From Pristionchus mayeri (taxonomy: Eukaryota > Nematoda > Chromadorea > Rhabditida > Neodiplogasteridae), in contig BTRK01000004.1 of NCBI GenBank assembly GCA_036245805.1, positions 10,478,001 through 10,542,000 of the forward strand: a stretch of DNA of 64,000 bases, given 5' to 3'. Positions 21,342 to 34,461 of the stretch are shown piece after piece (the first letter of the stretch is position 1; each line of letters begins with the position of its first letter). The notes beneath the pieces were generated by a model. It was not told the DNA's origin and ran no database searches. It was given only the letters and a program-made list of their open reading frames with translations. The position numbers and the translations under genes are program-made.

Positions 21342-24300
21342 TGTCAGAAGTAGGCTACGGCTTTCATGTTTTATGAGCTTAAAATAACGGACTCATGACT
21401 TGGATACAACTCTTAATATTTTAAAATTCTTAGTCATATGTATGTCCCAGCGAAAAATATCTGACTCATTGCTAATTTTGACCTACCGTAATCCCAAATT
21501 ATTTTCCCCGCAATTCCCAAGCTTTTCGAAACGTGGCAAAACGTTATCACGCCAACGGGAGTCGAACCCCCAACTTTGTGTTTGCTAGCCCATCGCGTTA
21601 GCCACTCGGCCATGATAAAAATACAAATATATATTCAAAAATTTCAAATATTAGTACGGTCATTATTTACCAAAGAAACAATTTAATTGCTGCTGTTTTG
21701 AAAAATTCATGAAGTCGCTCCAAGGAAAAATAGTCGCCCCACCGGACTTTTGGGGTTTACGGTAATCGATCGGTCCGCGGTTTTTGGGGAATGGTTCGGT
21801 TGACTAGCAAAGTTGCATCACTATTTCAGGTTGCGGATAAGCTGCGTAGTTTTGGCGAAATTTATGAACAAAGGTAACAGACGGACAAACCCTTGTTTTT
21901 TTGGAATCCTGAACATTTTGCCGAGGGGACCAAAGCTGGTTATGTGCGTAATGGGCAAGTGCCCCGATGCCGCTCCCAGCGCCCCCACCCCCGCGCCCCC
22001 ACAAACCCTCCAGCAAAAAAGCTTACGGGTTACTGGTAATATAGCAACTAGCGGGCAACTACGTCTTTTCGACGTGATAAAATAGGTGCGGTAGCTTTTG
22101 AATATCGTGGGCAAAAAGATATTAACGTTCTGAATAAATGTTAAGGCGAAATCATACATCTGACCCAACGTATGACCCAACTCTACAGTATACGGTAGCT
22201 TTAGGAAACGGTAGTAATACGGTATTGAAGTTTTGCAACGATCCGGAGACGAAATCATGAATCTGACCCAGCGTCTGACCCAACGCCACGGTATACGGTA
22301 GCTTTTGGTTACCTACCACAAGCATACGGTATTTTGCCCAACATGCCTAAGCTTCTTGGACCATGGCAAAACGTTTTGACGCAGACGGGTATCGAACACC
22401 CAACTTTGCGTTTGTCAGTCCATCGCGTTAGCCACTCGGCCATTGCAAAATTACAACAGTATATTTAAAAATAATTAAATTAAAGGACAGTCATGATGCA
22501 CCATAGAAACATTTCAAATACTGCGATTCCCAAAAAGTCATAAAATCGCGCTCAGGAATATTAGTTGCCCCAGCGGACTTTTGGGGTGTACGGTAATTTA
22601 TCGATTCGTCTTTATGATCAAAAGCGTGTCTCGGCCAGAGAAGCTCCACAGCATCTTTGGGTAGCAGCAGATATATAATGCCCTCGCATACCCCCTATTT
22701 CTTGAAAAAGAGTAAGGTAGTGGACACACAAACAAAGCAACACCTATTTTGCGCACCTCCTACATTTGTGTTTCATGAAATTTCTTAGGTTTCATGTGTG
22801 CTGACCTTACAATACCAAAGCGCACCCACACCCAAACGCACAGCTCCCCACCTCCTCCAGATCAAAAAAGCTATCGGGTTATGGTAAAGTAGCAACTAGC
22901 GGGGAACTACGTCTTTACCATGGCTAAATTGGTGCGGTAGCTTTCGAATATCCTGCGCACACGGTATTTAAGTTTTTGTATTAATTTTACTACGAAATCA
23001 TAAATCTGACCCAGCGTCTGACCCAACGCCACGGGATACGATTGCTTTGGATTACTGTAGCAGATCTATATTGATTTTTTGCATCGATCCGCCGACAAAA
23101 TCATGAATCTGACACAGCGTCTGACCCGGCGCCAAGGTATACGGTAGCTTTTGGTTACGGTAGCTTACCATAAGCATACGGTATTTTGTCCAACATGCCC
23201 AAGCTTCTCGACGATTGGCAAAACATTTTGACGCCGACGGGCACCGAACCCCCAACTTAGTGTTTGATAGCTAAAATTAGCCTTTCCAAGGATTACGGTA
23301 GCGATTTTGCCCATTTTGCAGAGCACAATAAATGGTAGGCGCTTGGCAAGCCTGATCACGATGCAAAATCATGGAAACGTTTCGTACTGTTTGCCAGAGA
23401 GCTCAAAATATGGACGGACAGACGCACGGACGGACGTACACACACCACTTTTAGGCATTTTTCTCGTTTATTTGCCCATACACTCCGCATGAAATGTATT
23501 GTCTTGCCAACGGCCACCTGCACCGGCTTGGAAAGTGCGAGTGTATGACTTCGTTTTCGCAGGACAGAATGTGCGTCTTACCAGGATACTGTAGAAACGC
23601 ACATTTTTGGGCGTCCTGAAAAAAATGCCGAGGGTACCAAAGCTGGACTTGTGTCTGCTGAGCATGCGCCCCGTTGCCACTCGCAGCTCCCCCACTTCCA
23701 CACCTCCAAAAAACCCACAGCGAAAAAGCTTACGGTATACTAGTAATATAACAACTAGCGGGGAACTACTTTCTGTCAGATGTTGCCAACTAATTGTACG
23801 TTTTATGAGTTTAAAATAACGGACTCATGACTTGGATACAGTTCGATCAGTGTGTAAAAATGTTAGTCATATGTATGACCCAGCGAATATGATATGACCA
23901 AGCGCTAATTTTGAACTACCGTAATCATAAACTATTTTTCCCACCAGTCCAAGGCTTTTCGAAGCACGGCAAAACGTTTTGACGAGGACGGGCGCCGAAC
24001 CCCCAACTACGTGTATGACAGTCCATCGCGTTAGCCACTCGGCCATGATAAAAATACATATATTAAAAAAATTCAAATAATAGGACAATCATAATTTACT
24101 AAAGAAACAGTTTAATTTCTGCGTTTTTGAAAAAGTCATGGATGCGCTCCAATGGATATTGGTCGCTCCACCGCTAAAATCGCCATTTCCTCGCGATGCA
24201 TTGGAAAATTTGCCCAATTTTCGATGGTCAAATGATTCTCCGGGCCTAATAACCCACCTCCATGTGCTAAAGGATGGAAATTATGCGTAATTTTTGGGGA

Positions 24301-26228
24301 ATATTGCAAAATGTGCACGCACGGACGCACGCACGGACGTACGGACACCACTTTTCGGCATTTTTCTCGTTTCTTTGCCCATACACTCGGTCTTTTTTCC
24401 GCATGAAATGTCTTGTCTCGCCGACGGCCACCTCCACCAGCTTGGAAAATGCGAGTGTATGGCCTCGTTTTCGCAAGACAGAATGTGCGTCCGATCAGGA
24501 TACTGTAGAAACACACATTTTTGGACGTCCCGAAAATTTTGCCGAGGGACCAAAGCTGAACTTGTGCCTAATGGGCATGTGCCCCGATGCCACTCCCAGC
24601 GCCCCCACTCCCACACCCCCACAAACCCCACAACAAAAAAGCTTGCGGGTTACTGGTAATATAGCAACCCGTCTCCAACATGCAAAATCATTCAGAATAC
24701 TCAAACAAAATGCGCGCATGTTTCAGCCAAGAGAGGCGGCCTGCAGTTTCTCGTTCATAACTGTGCTATCTGCGGCATCCTTAGCGTACACGCTACTGAT
24801 AACTTCGGAAGACGCATTCGAGTCAACTCTAGCAAGGAAAGAAAACCGAGAAACATTATTTACAAGCGAATTCTTTGCAGATTGTGGCAATTTCTATTCG
24901 GAGCTATGACTTTTCACACCGACTTGGTATGCATATTGACCATTATGGATGTTCCGAATTTTTCTAATTTTTTGAGAGAATTAGTTTGTGCACTGCCCGG
25001 AGTCCGTAAGAGACAGAGCCTTATATATGGAAATTTTTGATCGCTCCGAGGAAGTTCTCAAGACTATTCTTGCTATATCACTATACCATTCTATCTTAAA
25101 TAAATCTGAAAGAGAACGAATTACTAGTGGGAGTGCATTGCAGATTGTATCGGGAAAACCAGTGGACTCGGATATGGAGAAATTGCACGGCGATACAGCT
25201 CCTTCTCCCAAGAAAGCGCTATGTGAGAACACGCGTTTAAAATTAAAAATTCTAAAATTCTAAATTCCAAAAATTCTAAATTCTAAAAATTCTTTAAGAA
25301 ATGAATTGCAAAAATTGTTTAAAAATCGTCTTTCATCTATCCATCTATTAATTTTAGATCAATCGTTACATTTCCAGATATTCCCTACGCTTTCGTTGCG
25401 TCGGCAACCATTGTTGTTCTGTGCACTGGAGATTGGGTAGGATGGTAAATGTGAATTTGCAACTATGGACATGATCTGAGGACGCGAAGCTCCGATTCTT
25501 CGTCACACTTGCTTCATTGGTTGTCCTGGTGGCCCGCTCGAAATCCTTCGCGCTGTGCCATTCGTTCCTCCAGTTCATAGGTAGCATTTCATGCAACGGA
25601 ACCTTTTCGCTATTCCGAAAAAAAGTTGGAAATTAAGAGCCCGTCCACGAAAAAAACGGGAAGGGGTCACGAATGGCAAAAAGAAATATTAATCCCCATA
25701 CAATTAGACCTATTACCTTAGCAGACAGTGCCTGCGAAACCTTGAATGGTAACTTCAGAGAACTGAAGTAGTTCATGTTTTGTTCAGCAGCCTAGTAACT
25801 TCGTTCTTTCGTGGACGGTATCCTATCCTAAATATTGTCTTGTTTCCCTTACAGGAGATGTCTCATACAGTCTCTACCTAATTCACTGGCCTATCGTCTG
25901 CTTGCTGAACTGTATTGATGTCCAGGCCTGGCACAGTAATCTGTTTGCCTTCAATCATATGTTTAATTCATAATCTGTAGGTGGTTCCATCAAAGACAAG
26001 TGGTTGCCTTCGGAGTAGTTGTGATTGGGGTCGGTTTTGCGATTGGAAATGGTGATCAGGATTGAAATCGTACTATGAAAATTTTATTATGAATAGCTAT
26101 GAAAAATGCTGATTGAAAATGATGATTGTTGATCCATATTGAGAATGAAACATGTCAACTCCATTTTCACCGATAACTGCACCATCAATGAAGAGGCGTT
26201 ACGATCGCACTCACTTTCTAAAACAAAA
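21340..26228 (-). repeat. Duplicated segment A (inverted copy)
   Basis: It is the reverse complement of 5,492-10,380 with no difference detected. It includes the tRNA-like array (cores at about 21,544-21,618, 22,376-22,449 and 23,979-24,049 on the minus strand) and a partial set of oac exons. It ends at 26,228 against unrelated sequence. Confidence 0.95.
24727..25935 (+). pseudogene. Partial oac acyltransferase copy (exons 7-12 only)
   Basis: Copied exons: 24727-24836, 24881-24926, 24985-25222, 25378-25436, 25481-25580, 25855-25935. They match oac exons 7-12, including the GA donor after exon 7. With no start, first six exons or last three exons it cannot encode a whole enzyme. It lies on the strand opposite to the intact gene, so transcription from the plus side would give RNA complementary to oac mRNA. 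Confidence 0.85.
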
Positions 26229-26810
26229 CCATGCGCGTTTAATTCAATTCTCTAGATTCTTCAAATCCGAACCTACTTGTTGCGCGTAATGGTTACTGGG
26301 CCAGTGGGAGCAATTGATCAAAGTCCCACAACGCGTCTTGCGTTCTGTAATGAATTTTCATGTCTGAATTGATTTTAGACAACCTGAAGTAGCCATGGAT
26401 TTTGCGTCAAGAGAATGAACGATGGCGCTATCGAACAGCAATTGTACGAGAGCTGCGGAAATGGTTCACTTCCGAGACTCTAATCATACCACAATTCCCA
26501 CTCGAAACGGGGCAACGATCCATCCAGGAATGAATCATCGCGAAGGGATTGTCGCCAATCCGATGAAGAGAATGAGTAATTGAAGAATGAAAATTATTGC
26601 CGAACTAAGCGCCTAGGAAGGCTCAGTTTTTTTAATTTTATTTAGTGAAAATTTAAATGGAAAAACAATTGTATTTTTTATTCAATTTTCACCTCTATCT
26701 TCCTTATTGTAATTTTGTATTTTTTTAAGTTGCATAGTTTTGAGTGCTCACAGGATCATTCAGGTGACTCGTCAAGTGTTATTCTTTTCCCAGACAACTT
26801 ATTAATGATC
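26229..26810. other. Right flank of the composite insertion
   Basis: The 38 bases at 26,408-26,445 are the apparent template for 15,275-15,312. I see no convincing exon here. The sequence from about 26,640 is AT-rich and runs into the target site of the RTE-like element. Confidence 0.4.
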
Positions 26811-26821
26811 ATTATAACTAT

Positions 26822-28092
26822 CGCCAACTTCCGCCTTCCGCCCAATCTCCTTGCTCACCGTAACCCTGAAAACCATGACCAAGGTGATTCTGAAAAGACT
26901 CGAGGCAGTGCTCGAAGAGACTGAGTCGTCAACCCAAACCGGTTTCCGGAGCGGGTATAGCACCCTCGACAACCTGCATTCCATCAATCAGGTCGCAGAA
27001 AGAACCTCGGAATGCGGTATCCCGGTCTATTTCGCATTCGTCGACTTCAAGAAAACATTCGATTGCGTGGAATGGAGTGCATGTTGGCAAGCCCTCTACT
27101 CGTTCGGAGCCCATCCTACCCTCGTCCACCTGCTGCGCCGCATCGACGAGTCTTCCTCTACACTCATCAGAGTAAACGAGGAACTCGTACCAGTCACTGT
27201 GCGAAGAGGAGTCAGGCAAGGGGATACCCTCTCCCCTCGTCTCTTCAATGCAGTGCTTCGCTCAGTCATGAATGACATCGACTGGGAGAACGACGGGATT
27301 CGAATTGATGGCAGGAATTTTTGCCACTTGGAATATGCCGATGACGTAGCCCTTGTTGCGAAGTCTCGCCCGGAAATGGAGAGAATGCTGAAAAAGCTGA
27401 TGGACGCTTGCAATAGAGTTGGTCTCGAGGTGAATTCAAATAAGACCAACCTACTCACATCCTGTACAACAACCCGAAATCCAATCATTATCAACAATCT
27501 ACAGTTCGATTTCGTTGAATCAGCCACCTATCTCGGAGGGAAGATCAGTCTCCCACTTGATCACTCTGACGAGATCGAACAGAGGATTCGACTAGGGTGG
27601 TTCGCCTGGAGCAAGCTCTCCCATCTGCTGTCCTCCCGCCTTCTACCCATCAAGACCAGGAGAAGAGTCTTCGAGAGCTGCGTGACGGCTACCGTACTCT
27701 ACGGAGGCGAAGTTTGGGCGCTGAGGGCGAGTGAGAAAGAGCGGCTGAGTGTTACCCAAAGAAAGATGGAGAGGAAGATGTTGGGAGTCACGCTGAAAGA
27801 TCGCTGGAGGAATGAACGCGTGCGCGGGATCACGAAGCTGAGGGATTGGATCGAGGAAGGACTGAAAAGGAAAGCGCGCTGGGCCCTCAAGGTCAGGAGA
27901 ATGGGACTAGAGCAATGGAGCCGTGCCACTACGGTGTGGACGCCATACAATAGGAAGCGCCCCCCTGGGAAGCCTCATGTACGATGGAGAGATGATTTGA
28001 CCCGAGCTATTGGCAAACACTGGTGGAATGCAACTTATGAAGAGTACCGCCCCATCCTCATCTGAGCACTGCCTGACATGATAAATTGATTG
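26822..28092 (+). mobile_element. 5'-truncated RTE-like non-LTR retrotransposon
   Basis: An open frame at 26,851-28,065 (404 codons) is a reverse transcriptase lacking the endonuclease. It shows FVDFKKTFDCVEW (motif A), RRGVRQGDTLSPRLFN, EYADDVAL with the catalytic aspartates, and the C-terminal VLYGGEVWALRASEKERL and RRPP-like region typical of RTE-clade elements. The tail is a short TTGATTGATT repeat. An 11-base target duplication, ATTATAACTAT, lies at 26,811-26,821 and 28,093-28,103. The frame is broken just upstream of 26,851, so this copy is dead despite a long open frame. Confidence 0.85.
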
Positions 28093-28578
28093 ATTATAAC
28101 TATTATCTCTCGTCATTTATCGATGTCTATCCACATTATCTTAGCATTTCGTCGCTTCAATAAAGGTTTTTGGGATTGTCGACAACAATTAAACTGGAAC
28201 ACATTTCACCAAAATCGCAACAGGAAACATATCGCACTCTCCTCTCGGTCTCTCACTCTCCTCTCGGTCTCTTTTGCGAGTAGGTGTCTCACCCATCGCT
28301 CTCTTTAATCGCGCGTTTTTGGCCTTCTTATCCTTAGTTAATTATCTTGGACCTTCCTAATGTCTAAGTAGTCCTCTATCCAGTCTCTCTTATTCTTATT
28401 TCCATAATTATCGCCTGATACTCATTAATTTCATCAGCTTTTTCTCTCTCGTCTCTGTACTCTCTCCGTTTCCTATACTCTCTCTCGCCCCTTCCCTCCC
28501 TTCTCTCCTACTCTTACCTCTTAATTTGCACGTATCCTCCCCTATTACTGATCCTTCCTATTGATTTATCGATCGATT

Positions 28579-29208
28579 GTCATGGCTACCGTATCCATAT
28601 CCAACATCGTTCCCTTGCCCAACAACAGACGTCACTCGAACTCCGCCACTTCCTTCCATGCTGAGTACCTCGGTGAGGTTAATGGGGTTACTGCTAATTT
28701 CACCGAGTACCTCAAGACGATAGAGAGACGGAGAAAAGAACCCTCTTTATCTCGCTCTCATGGGATGTGTAAAGGTTCTCTCCTTTACGGTTGAGAATCT
28801 CATCCCCAAGGAGTGTCCCATCGAGAAGGAGAAGAGGGAGAGAAGCGTCGTTATCGAAAATCTCCCCGAATCGACCAAGAAGACTGCCAGTGAGAGGATC
28901 GAAGATGACTTCCTCCAGGTTCGCAAGATCCTCGAAATTTCCGAATGGGCGCAGTCAAGGACACTCAGAATGGACAGCGTGCCCACCCTCGCCTTCTGAA
29001 GGTTGTTCTGCCCAGGGCTTCCTCTCAGAAGGCACTGCTCATGAACACGAAGAAGGTGGCCTCTGCTCCGACCTTCAAGGACATCCGCCTCAGGCCTTCT
29101 CTCTCTGCCGCGGAGCGTGATCGGCAGTGGAATCTACGCCAGGAGAAGAGGAAGCTGAACCATGCTGGTGGTAACTGGGTAATCTATGCAGGCCAGCTGA
29201 TGGAGTAA
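28579..29208 (+). pseudogene. LINE ORF1, frameshifted
   Basis: Three overlapping frames together give one protein: MATVSISNIVPLPNNRRHSN at the start, RSVVIENLPES in the middle, and LLKVVLPRASSQKALLMNT to RKLNHAGGNWVIYAGQLME at the end. The last part resembles the RNA-binding ORF1 protein of CR1-type elements, which coats the element's RNA. At least two frameshifts are needed to join them. Confidence 0.55.
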
Positions 29209-29339
29209 GGTTCCGGAGTACAGGGCGTCCAACAAGGGTGGTCGTTCTGCATTGAACACTCCCAAGGATATCCTCTCCTTCTCCTTCCCCGCTCCTCTCA
29301 GCTCGGTAAACTGCTAGATCTTTGCCGACCCCCACTGAT

Positions 29340-32188
29340 CCAGTCCCGTTCTATTCCCCCTCTCTCACCTTCCCCTATTTCAACTAGTGCACCTGCATTA
29401 TCTCCATCGATTTCATGCCTTTATTACAACGTACGCTCAATTAGTAATAAGATCCCTGCCCTTCATCAACTTCTTAGAGTTCAACAACCTGATATTTTAT
29501 GCATAACTGAGTCCTGGTTGAATAGTCGAACCCCTTCCTCTCTTCTCATTGGCGATCTTCCTTATGTAGTCATCCGTCGTGATCGCTCCACTGGTCGTGG
29601 TGGTGGCATTGCTCTCTTTCTCAGAGACCATTACCACTATACAATCATTGATTCGATACACAAGAACATTGAATGCCTTGCAATTGATCTACTTACCACG
29701 GCGTCCCTTTCAGTTCGTCTTTGTATCATCTATAGGCCTCCTAATTATAGTATTTCACAGACTGAATCACTTATCGATTGCCTTACCGACTTAGTTTCCT
29801 CGTCATGTTATCCTTCCTTATTAATCGGTGATTTCAACTATGACGCTTTATCCATTCCCTCCTCCAATATCGATCGATCACTGACTACGTTTGTGTCCAC
29901 CTCCAGTCTTCAGCATATAATTACTTCCCCCACTAGGCATGATAGATGTATCGATTGGCTGCTGACTAGTGAACCTTCAATTATATGTGACCCTACCGTA
30001 ATCCCATCGTTCCCTTTGTCTGATCATTCAGGCATCTCTTTCGAATTAAACTATCATGTTCTCCCTCCACCGCAAAATTTAATCAGGGATTATGCACGTG
30101 CTAATTACGAAGACTTTAATTCTTACCTCCTCAATATCGATTGGTATAGCTTGTTTTCGGCTTCCCCTGATCCTGAGTCGATGTATACCATTTTTGTTTC
30201 CATTATTACTCAAGGTATTCAGACTTTTGTACCTTTTCACAAACCTAGGCCTATTACTGCTTCTTACCCTCCACACATTCAACGCCTCATACGTCATAGG
30301 AATATTCTATTTTCTAAGATTCACTTCCCATCTGTTCGTATCCAGTATGAAAAATGCAGTAGAGATCTTTTGACGCAAATTTAAAAATGGAACCAATTTT
30401 GCGAGATGAAAAAAATAAGACAGTCGAAAGACCTCTACCGTCATATCCGCTCTCTTACCAAACCCAAGTCTATTATTCCCAAGAAGCTGCAATCCTCTGA
30501 TGGCTCTCTTGTATCAAACCTCCCTGATATTTCCAATCTTCTTGCTTCTAATTTTGCGACACACTTTACTCTTGACGATGGCGTGATCCCTTCCATCCTT
30601 TCTCACCCTCGCCCTCCATTCATTTCCAACATTTCCTTCTTTCCTCATGAAGTATGCAAAGCTCTAAAGAAGCTCTCTCCTTCATCTTCTACAGGTTTTG
30701 ATAATATCCCTCAAATTATTTTTCGAAAATGCGCTTCAGCTCTTTCTCTTCCTCTTTGTGACATCTTCAACATTAGTATGCTATCTGGTATTGCCCCTTC
30801 TCATTGGAAACATTCTCTTATCACACCACTCCCTAAGCCTGACAAGGACCACAAACTTCCTGACTCATATCGCCCCATTTCTATAATTTCTCCTGCTTCC
30901 AAGACTATGGAACGGTTAGTCAAAGATAAACTAGCACAATACCTATTTAGATTTGATATAATACCTAAGTATCAGCATGGATATCGTCCCGGTGCTTCAG
31001 TTGTCACTAATGTTATTGACTGTAAAATTGACTGGACTCGTGCACACTCCCGTAAAGAAGTTACTGATGTTATTTATCTCGATTTTTCCCGTGCATTTGA
31101 TACAGTTCCCTTTACCAAATTTATTTCCGAATGCTCTCATTACGGTATTCATGGAAATCTCCTTAACTGGATCTCTTCCTTTATAACTGACAGGCATTTC
31201 TCAGTCCGTTTGGGTGATTGTATTTCTGACTCTTTCCCAGCACTGTCCGGTGTACCTCAGGGATCCGTGCTAGGACCAATTCTCTTCACATTATATATTT
31301 CTGATATCACTTACATACTCTATCAATTCCCCGATGTACGCATTCAAGCATATGCCGATGATATCAAATTGTACATTTCGTACCCACTTGAATCATCTCA
31401 ATCTAAGACTGCCCAACTTCAATGTGCTCTTGATGCTATTTACTCTTGGACTATTATTAACCAGCTCTCACTCTCTGAATCTAAGTGTACCCATCTTCAC
31501 ATAGGATCGACCCCTCCTTGTTATACCATAAACAATGTAACTCTCAAAAGCAATTCCCCACAACGTGATCTTGGTATTCAAGTTGTTCCTTCCCTTCTCA
31601 AAAACGCCTCCATTCTTGAACGTGCTAATAGGGCTAAGACTGCACTCCATATTATGCTGCGTGCTGTCTCAGTTAACTCCCCTGATATTCTTATTAAATG
31701 TTATCGCACGTATGTCCTTCCTCACCTTGATTTTGCTTGCCCTTTCTGGAATCCTTATACTAAGAAGGAGAGTCAGACAATAGAGAAGGTCCAGGAACAA
31801 TTCGCTCGAATTCTATTCTATCGATGCTTTCCTTCTTCATCCTATCCTCTCTCTCTTCCTTCCTACCCTAAACGTCTGTCTACTCCTGGTCTTCAAGCGC
31901 TTTCAGAGAGGAGAGTCATTTTTGACCTAGTTTTCGCCCGTAGGATTATGAATGGCGACACAGTTCTAGATCGCAATAGATTCTTTACTTTCAAACCCCT
32001 TAGAGATAGAACAAACACATTTGGAATTCATATTGAGGCAACTAAATCAACGTTTCCATTGTTTTTCCAGAAGAGTTGCTAGTATGCTTAGTGAACTACC
32101 TTCAGATGTTCATAGTTCCCCAAGTATTACTGTCTTTAAGAATATATTACTCAAGTTAGACTTATCTAAGTTCGCAATTTATCGTTAG
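29340..32188 (+). pseudogene. LINE ORF2: endonuclease and reverse transcriptase, two lesions
   Basis: The endonuclease part has NVRSISNKI, ITESW, LLIGDFNYDAL and SDHSGISFEL, the motifs of apurinic-type endonucleases. The reverse transcriptase has YRPISIISPASKTMERLV, DVIYLDFSRAFDTVPF, GVPQGSVLGPILF and QAYADDIKLY, all typical of the CR1/jockey group. A TAA at 30,382 interrupts one continuous frame. Near 32,058 an extra T ends the frame early; without it the usual C terminus (MLSELPSDVHSSPSITVFKN) continues to 32,188. Both lesions are also in the inverted copy, so they predate the duplication. Confidence 0.88.
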
Positions 32189-32952
32189 TTATCCATTTTC
32201 CACTCCTTCTCGCATCCCCACTCCCATATTCATTTCTACCCCCCCCCCCCCCTCCTCTCACCCCTTAGAGATCTACGGATGCTGTTTCTCGGAGCATAGT
32301 CTACCTGGTCTACCCGAGTGCCTCCTCCTCGGTTCCCTCCTCATATGCAGATCAGAAGAAGACAGATGAGAACAGTTGACTAGATCTATGTATTTTCAGT
32401 ATTGTACCCTCCTACCCGTCACGTAGCTCTATTACTTATATCCTCAGTATGAGGAGAGTCAATTATCTGTACGGTTATTCTATCAATTATTCGTATCTCG
32501 TTGCGCTTTCGGGCGTAGATAAAAAATATATATCTTGAAAAGTTTACTGCACAACAAAAGCAGAATTCGATACGTATTTCTGAGGTTTCGCATCTGAGAT
32601 GTTTGATATTCGAATTTCCATTTGAAAATGCGTATTTAAATTTGAATAGATCTCAGTGCCTGCAATTATTCATCAATACGCATCACAGGAAAGTTGGAAT
32701 TTCAAGATACCTCCTCAATTCCCAAACTCTCAAGCGATCTAGAGAGTGTGAAAAATAAAGAGCGATTACCCGAATTTTGAAGTCTACTCACCACTGTCGA
32801 TATCGTCCCATTTTGCTTTTGCTGTTTCACGAACCAGCTGAAACGGCTTTGTTTTATTACCATTGAAATGCTGTTAATTTCCAAGTTCATGGATTAATTG
32901 AACGATTGTAACGCGTTTCCATTCTCATTCACCTCGATAAGCACCCACCTCA

Positions 32953-34461
32953 CGAAAATGTGACGGTAATGATCTGATAGGACAATAACAAGTACTGAAT
33001 GCACCACAGCATACGCCGCTTCGATGCAAACGAATATCGAGCATGTTCCTGAATGGTTTTCGGCGTATTGGCCAAAGTGGATATCGAACTCGAGCTAACA
33101 GCCTTGAAAGCTATTGAGCCAACGTAAATGAATACCGGGGAAACGAGTAGCACAATGAAGAAAATCGTCTAAAAAGGCGAAACTGCCCGAATTGATCTAT
33201 GCAACCCCCACTTGGATCACGAGTCTTTCAGTCAGGGTTCGTTGCATTTTTCTCGTTCGCTCACTCATCACTTCATCCTGAACGAGCAAGAATTGAACAA
33301 TTGCCATCAAGCATTGCTTTTTTCGTTTGTTTATGAATAACATTTAGCCAAACTTTACGTTTTGTTTGAGTGCTCGAAAAGTGAGAGATGCGAGGGATAT
33401 TGTTGATGAGGTAATGGTAATGGCCGCCTAAATAAGGAAAAATTATGGAAAACGCTCTCGGAAAACGGTCTCGGGAAGGCGTTAGCGTTTAAAATGGCCG
33501 GTTGAAGCCGGTCAAGATCTGTTTTGCCATCAATATCACTGACTATTCCTGCCGCAACAAGTATCGCATTCATTTCGCCTTTTGATGTCGAATATACGGT
33601 CACTGAGATATTTTGGTCGTTCATCCACGAAAGTTCCGGGTGAATCTGGAAAATTTTTACTTTTGATCTCGATTTGCCCCATTTTTCTCACCTCTTCCAT
33701 TCTTCGCACATCTCTTTCCGGAGTTAACGAGGAGAAAAAGAAAGATGGCGACGCCATGATTACAATTAATATCATCCGTAATGAATACACCAGGAGTTTC
33801 CTGAATCGCTGAAAAGGGAAGACCGAATGGAGAATAGGGCGTTATCCGGACATTCCATTTGAGGCCTTTAGCCATAAGCACTGCTTGAAGTCGATAGTCG
33901 AAACATAGGTTGATGGCAGAGGCGGAACTTCCGATTGTGAGCAAAATTAGCACCTTTTGAGATTCGAAATCATTGTTAATGGAAATATCACTACTCACAA
34001 TTAGATAGTGAACAGGGAAGCCTAAATATGCAAACATCCCGAAGCTGAGCGTGCCCACAAGAGGGAAGAGTGGCACTGGCACAAGGAGAAAGCACATGAC
34101 GATGTTAACTGAGTGCACCCAAATCTGAAATGAGATTTTGCATTTAAAAACAATCATCTTCGACTCGATAAATATCGTGATCGCAAGGCAATCAACACGA
34201 GCAGAGCCCAAAGCTCAAAGATCAAAGATCAAAACACGGAGATCAGAGACCAACACAAAAACAACTGTTTGTACTCGCCTGAACGTGAATAAGATGGCGA
34301 GTGTATCCTGCATTTTGCTTATGCGTCTTGAATAACAGGAAGTAAAATGCGAATAAAGAAGCCATGAGAGATAAAATCCCAACGAAATGCATGAAATATA
34401 CCACGACGGATGTGATGGCGGGCGAGATGTTTAGAAGAGTCATCGCAGATTCTCCTGCCAT
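32953..34461 (-). CDS. srh-type chemoreceptor, source copy
   Basis: Exons on the minus strand: 34461-34279, 34124-33999, 33953-33852, 33808-33692, 33645-33544, 33168-32954, mirror images of the copy at 16,510-18,017. The protein is identical as far as I compared. It contains five to six membrane segments, and the final helix with the usual PYR-type ending is not found before the LINE at 32.5 kb. The gene may therefore be 3'-truncated by the LINE or continue through a short exon near 32,790-32,835. The GC donor of intron 1 is present here too. Confidence 0.7.

Larger units (their letters stand above)
15275..26228. other. Composite insertion assembled from copies of nearby sequence
   Basis: In order: 15,275-15,312 equals 26,408-26,445; 15,313-15,327 repeats 15,296-15,310; a T-run; 15,335-15,404 equals 3,687-3,756; 15,405-21,341 is the reverse complement of 35,552-29,626; 21,340-26,228 is the reverse complement of 10,380-5,492. 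The large internal junction shares CAGA between both sources. Every piece longer than a few bases has a source inside this window, which is the pattern expected from serial template switching during repair. A misassembly could give two inverted copies but would not readily give the 38- and 70-base templated patches. Confidence 0.85.
28104..32525 (+). mobile_element. CR1-like LINE, fuller copy
   Basis: The element has a damaged ORF1 (28,579-29,208), an ORF2 with endonuclease and reverse transcriptase (about 29,340-32,188) and a 3' untranslated region. The 3' end is probably near GCGCTTTCGGGCGTAGATAAA at about 32,500-32,525. The 5' limit is uncertain; it may extend left of the RTE-like insertion. 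It sits downstream of the minus-strand srh gene and may have cut that gene's last exons away. Confidence 0.8.
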
